Assembly (NCBI RefSeq): GCF_036345155.1
Contig: NZ_CP107772.1
Location: 7,750,001-7,814,000 of the forward strand
Length of the DNA: 64,000 nt
Source of the DNA: Streptomyces sp. NBC_00582
GTDB lineage: Bacteria > Actinomycetota > Actinomycetes > Streptomycetales > Streptomycetaceae
Direction of reading: 5' to 3'
The position numbers were made by a program, and so were the translations under genes. Position 1 is the first letter of the stretch. Each line of letters opens with the position of its first letter. The notes below the pieces were generated by a model. That model saw only the letters and a list, made by a program, of their open reading frames with translations. It was not told the origin of the DNA and did not search any database. This document shows positions 61,393 through 64,000 of this stretch, in pieces.

Positions 61393-62346
61393 ATGGGACT
61401 CACCATCGGCGTCGACATCGGCGGCACGAAGATCGCGGCCGGCGTGGTCGACGAGGAAGGCAACATCCTCTCGACCTTCAAGGTGCCGACCCCCACCACG
61501 CCCGAGGCCATCGTGGACGCCATCGCCTCGGCCGTGGAGGGCGCCCGCGCGGGCCACGAGATCGTCGGTGTGGGCATCGGAGCCGCCGGTTACGTCAACC
61601 GGCAGCGCTCCACCGTCTACTTCGCGCCCAACATCGACTGGCGCCAGGAACCGCTCAAGGACGACGTCGAGGCCCGCGTGGGCCTCCCGGTCGTCGTCGA
61701 GAACGACGCCAACGCCGCCGCCTGGGGCGAGTACAAGTTCGGCGCGGGCAAGGGCCACCGCAACGTCATCTGCATCACGCTCGGCACCGGCCTCGGCGGC
61801 GGCATCATCATCGGCAACAAGCTGCGCCGCGGCCACTTCGGCGTCGCCGCCGAGTTCGGCCACATCCGGATGGTCCCGGACGGTCTGCTGTGCGGCTGCG
61901 GCTCGCAGGGCTGCTGGGAGCAGTACGCCTCCGGCCGCGCCCTCGTGCGGTACGCCAAGCAGCGCGCCAACGCCACCCCGGAGAACGCCGAGATCCTGCT
62001 CGGCCTCGGCGACGGAACCCCCGACGGCATCGAGGGCAAGCACATCTCCATGGCCGCCCGCCAGGGCGACCCGGTCGCCGTCGACTCCTACCGCGAGCTG
62101 GCCCGCTGGGCCGGCGCCGGCCTCGCCGACCTGGCCTCCCTCTTCGACCCCTCCGCCTTCATCGTCGGCGGCGGTCTCTCCGACGAGGGCGAACTGGTCC
62201 TCGACCCGATCCGCAAGTCCTACAAGCGCTGGCTTGTGGGCGGCAACTGGCGCCCGGTGGCCGACGTGATCGCGGCCCAGCTCGGCAACAAGGCGGGCCT
62301 GGTGGGAGCGGCGGACCTGGCGAGAGAGCCCGACCCCATCATGTGA
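61393..62346 (+). CDS. glkA: ROK-family glucokinase
   Basis: A 317-residue protein from ATG 61393, the same length as the S. coelicolor GlkA protein as I remember it. The ATP site is I-G-V-D-I-G-G-T-K-I-A (5-15). The ROK sugar-binding parts are E-N-D-A-N-A-A-A-W-G-E, L-G-T-G-L-G-G-G-I and E-F-G-H-I, and the zinc cysteines are C-G-C-G-S-Q-G-C-W-E. It phosphorylates glucose and in streptomycetes has a central role in carbon catabolite repression. An inverted dispersed repeat follows the gene. Confidence 0.96.
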   Translation: MGLTIGVDIGGTKIAAGVVDEEGNILSTFKVPTPTTPEAIVDAIASAVEGARAGHEIVGVGIGAAGYVNRQRSTVYFAPNIDWRQEPLKDDVEARVGLPVVVENDANAAAWGEYKFGAGKGHRNVICITLGTGLGGGIIIGNKLRRGHFGVAAEFGHIRMVPDGLLCGCGSQGCWEQYASGRALVRYAKQRANATPENAEILLGLGDGTPDGIEGKHISMAARQGDPVAVDSYRELARWAGAGLADLASLFDPSAFIVGGGLSDEGELVLDPIRKSYKRWLVGGNWRPVADVIAAQLGNKAGLVGAADLAREPDPIM

Positions 62347-62361
62347 CGTTCACCGGGCCGG

Positions 62362-62393
62362 CCTCGGGGCGCGGGGAACTGCGCGACAAGCCA
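62362..62393 (-). repeat. Dispersed intergenic repeat, copy G (inverted)
   Basis: Inverted core GGCGCGGGGAACTGCGCGAC 15 bp after glkA and before the next co-directional gene. Confidence 0.8.
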
Positions 62394-62454
62394 CGCAAAC
62401 CGGCGGTCGCGCACAACCCGCGCGCCCCACCCCGTCGGGCGTACATTGATCCAC

Positions 62455-63213
62455 ATGCCGCCGCTCCCGAATCCCGGTACCGAGCCCGACGGTTCGGCCG
62501 TCATCAGGGTCCTGAGCTACAACATCCGCTCGATGCGCGACGACACCGACGCCCTGGCCCGAGTCATCACCGCCTGCGCCCCCGACCTGGTCCTGATCCA
62601 GGAAGCCCCGATCTTCTTCCGCTGGCGCAAGAAACTCGCCCGCCTGGCCGCGGCCACCGACCTGGTGATCCTCACCGGCGGTGGCACGGCGGCCGGCCCG
62701 GCGGTCCTGTGCACCCTGCGCGCCACCGTCGAACGCACCGAGGACGTCCTCCTCCCCCTCACCCCCGGCCACCACCGCCGCGGCCTCGCGACCGCCGTCG
62801 TCCGCTTCGCGGGTGCCCGCCTCGGTGTGATCAGCTGCCACCTCAGCCTCCACCGGGGCGAGCGTCACGACCAGGCGGGCATGCTCCTCGACCGGTTGGC
62901 CGGCCTGGGCGTGGAGCACGCCGTCGCGGGCGGCGACATCAACGAGAGGCCGGACGGCCCCGCCTTCACCCGCCTGTCCAGCACCCTGCGGGACTGCCGC
63001 GCCGCCGCCCCCTGGGGCACCGAGCACACCTTCCCCTCCGCCGCCCCCGACCGCCGTATCGACGGCGTCTTCGCGACCAAGGGCGTCGACGTCCTGGGCT
63101 GCGGAGTCCCCCTCGGCCTCCCCGGCGTCACCGAGAACGACCTGAGGGCGGCCACGGACCACCTGCCCGTCCTGGCCGCCCTCCGCATCCCGGCCGCCGG
63201 CAAGGTGTATTGA
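62455..63213 (+). CDS. Endonuclease/exonuclease/phosphatase family hydrolase
   Basis: A 252-residue protein from ATG 62455 (TTG 62446 is an alternative). The EEP fold shows V-L-S-Y-N-I-R-S-M, D-L-V-L-I-Q-E-A near 45-52 with the metal Glu, G-D-I-N-E-R-P near 160 (G-D-F-N type) and the final A-T-D-H-L-P-V with the catalytic Asp-His. Members cut nucleic acid or phosphodiester lipids; the substrate is not evident. Cytoplasmic, with no signal peptide. Confidence 0.9.
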   Translation: MPPLPNPGTEPDGSAVIRVLSYNIRSMRDDTDALARVITACAPDLVLIQEAPIFFRWRKKLARLAAATDLVILTGGGTAAGPAVLCTLRATVERTEDVLLPLTPGHHRRGLATAVVRFAGARLGVISCHLSLHRGERHDQAGMLLDRLAGLGVEHAVAGGDINERPDGPAFTRLSSTLRDCRAAAPWGTEHTFPSAAPDRRIDGVFATKGVDVLGCGVPLGLPGVTENDLRAATDHLPVLAALRIPAAGKVY

Positions 63214-63229
63214 TCACGAGCGACAGGCC

Positions 63230-63892
63230 CTAGACGACCGCCCCCCGGCCGGGATCCTGGTCGTCCTCGTCGTCCGGCCGCATCCGCACCACCAGCGTGG
63301 CGAAACCGCCGAGGAAGCCGCCGACGCAGACCGTCGTCAGCCACCACGTCATCTCCCAGCCCAGCAGCACCGCCAGCAACAGCAGCAGCGGCCCGCCGAT
63401 CACCCCGAGCCAGGCGAACTTCGCCGTGGCGTCGGCGGCCGGCAGCGGAGGGGGCTCCGGCGGCACGAAGTGCCCCTCGTCGTCCTCGTCGAAGTCCTCC
63501 TCGTCGGGCTCCGGCGCGGCGTGGTCACGCGGGCCGACACCGGGCGCGAACGCGATGGAGCTGCCGAGCGGCTTGGCCGGTTTCGGCTCCTGATCGTCCC
63601 CCGAGCCACGAGGTTCGCCCTCGCCCGTCTCACTCGTCTCGTTCGCGTCGTTCGTCTCGTTGGTCCGGGACTCCAGCAGCGCCAGGTCCTCGATGGACTT
63701 GAACGGCTTGGCCCCCGGCGGGTCCGGCGGCTCCTCCCCGTACCCCGCGACGATCGCCGCCCACGCGGCCTCCTCGTCGAAGGGCACGTTCTGCTCCTCC
63801 GGCTCCCGGCCCCGACGGGCCTCCAGGCCGTCCAGGCCCTCCCGCTCCTCCCGGTTCTCCCGGTCCTCGCGGTCGGAGTCGTGCTCAGCCAC
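63230..63892 (-). CDS. Acidic membrane protein with two C-terminal helices, unknown function
   Basis: A 220-residue protein from GTG 63892, which overlaps by 8 bp the end of the upstream hydrolase gene. Residues 1-145 are strongly acidic and probably disordered (E-D-R-E-N-R-E-E-R-E, N-E-T-N-D-A-N-E-T, D-E-E-D-F-D-E-D-D-E), then two adjacent membrane helices at about 158-200 and a short charged tail. Conserved short piece: D-E-E-A-A-W-A-A-I-V-A-G-Y-G. It is typical of small streptomycete membrane proteins of unknown role. Confidence 0.8.
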   Translation of the reverse strand: MAEHDSDREDRENREEREGLDGLEARRGREPEEQNVPFDEEAAWAAIVAGYGEEPPDPPGAKPFKSIEDLALLESRTNETNDANETSETGEGEPRGSGDDQEPKPAKPLGSSIAFAPGVGPRDHAAPEPDEEDFDEDDEGHFVPPEPPPLPAADATAKFAWLGVIGGPLLLLLAVLLGWEMTWWLTTVCVGGFLGGFATLVVRMRPDDEDDQDPGRGAVV

Positions 63893-64000
63893 CTACGGCC
63901 GTCCCTTCCTTGCCGACACTGGGCGCGATCCGGGCGATGAACGCGTAGCTCTCCTCGAAGATCCGGTCCGCATCGTGGTCCAACGTTGCCACGTGGTAGC
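63885..64000 (-). CDS. Alpha/beta hydrolase (carboxylesterase-like), C-terminal end, truncated by window edge
   Basis: The frame is open to the window end. The visible 37 residues read S/Y-H-V-A-T-L-D-H-D-A-D-R-I-F, with the His in the place of the catalytic histidine of small lipases/carboxylesterases, followed by E-E-S-Y-A-F-I-A-R and a short tail. This piece resembles the end of monoglyceride lipase-type esterases. The rest of the gene lies outside. Confidence 0.6.
   Translation of the reverse strand, partial: YHVATLDHDADRIFEESYAFIARIAPSVGKEGTAVGG

Overview
The window looks like ordinary chromosomal core sequence from a Streptomyces. It is about 70% GC with strong third-position GC bias, uses many GTG starts and ATGA/GTGA stop-start overlaps, and carries the actinobacterial cytochrome bcc-aa3 respiratory genes, a SAM-IV riboswitch, PimB'-like and AdoK-like enzymes, PspA/PspAA and a GlkA-type glucokinase. 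I recognise the gene order as resembling the glkA - pimB - trpD - qcr/cta - adoK - nadA - pspA region of model streptomycetes, but this is from memory and not a search.

Layout. Positions 1-2.7 kb hold the end of a coupled three-gene polysaccharide locus: a GT4 glycosyltransferase tail, a polytopic membrane protein and a secreted GH114 lipoprotein. Positions 2.7-10.3 kb hold three cobalamin lower-ligand and nucleotide-loop genes on the minus strand (cobS, cobT and an MBL-domain-cobU fusion), interleaved with membrane proteins, a DUF2156 lysyltransferase-like protein and a methyltransferase. Positions 10.3-16.8 kb hold a 70-aa protein, a very long RNA-type hairpin, an HtrA-like lipoprotein protease, a methyltransferase, a DUF3043 protein, pspA-pspAA and a two-component system. 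Positions 17-26.6 kb hold an RND exporter, two tandem Ser/Thr kinase-beta-propeller receptors, nadA and erpA. Positions 26.7-31.5 kb hold a repeat-bearing membrane protein, adoK and a cysteine desulfurase-TusA fusion.

Positions 31.8-41.1 kb hold the terminal respiratory chain: ctaC-ctaD-ctaF, then an L,D-transpeptidase and a degenerate receiver-domain protein, then ctaE-qcrC-qcrA-qcrB, closed by a strong terminator. Then come trpD and a SAM-IV riboswitch controlling a SufS-like PLP enzyme, whose stop codon is the target site of an intact IS481-family element. Positions 45-53 kb hold an Lrp/AsnC-type sensor, a rhomboid protease, a Zn-ribbon protein, a NYN nuclease-like protein, two tandem NlpC/P60 cell-wall hydrolases and a metalloprotease-like lipoprotein. 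Positions 51.7-57.7 kb hold a GT87-like mannosyltransferase divergent from pimB, a cholesterol oxidase and an acyl-CoA ligase. Positions 58-64 kb hold a phosphoesterase, an SRPBCC protein, an ArsA-like ATPase, glucokinase, an EEP-family hydrolase and the end of an alpha/beta hydrolase.

No phage, CRISPR or obvious defence or biosynthetic island is present; the only mobile element is the IS481 copy. The most unusual signals lie in non-coding DNA. They are a roughly 83-bp stem hairpin at 10.63-10.80 kb whose arm differences are nearly all G-U compatible on one strand, a family of about eight dispersed intergenic repeats (one forming the C-terminus of a membrane protein), the switch architecture and leader ORF after the SAM-IV aptamer, and several palindromic operator candidates.
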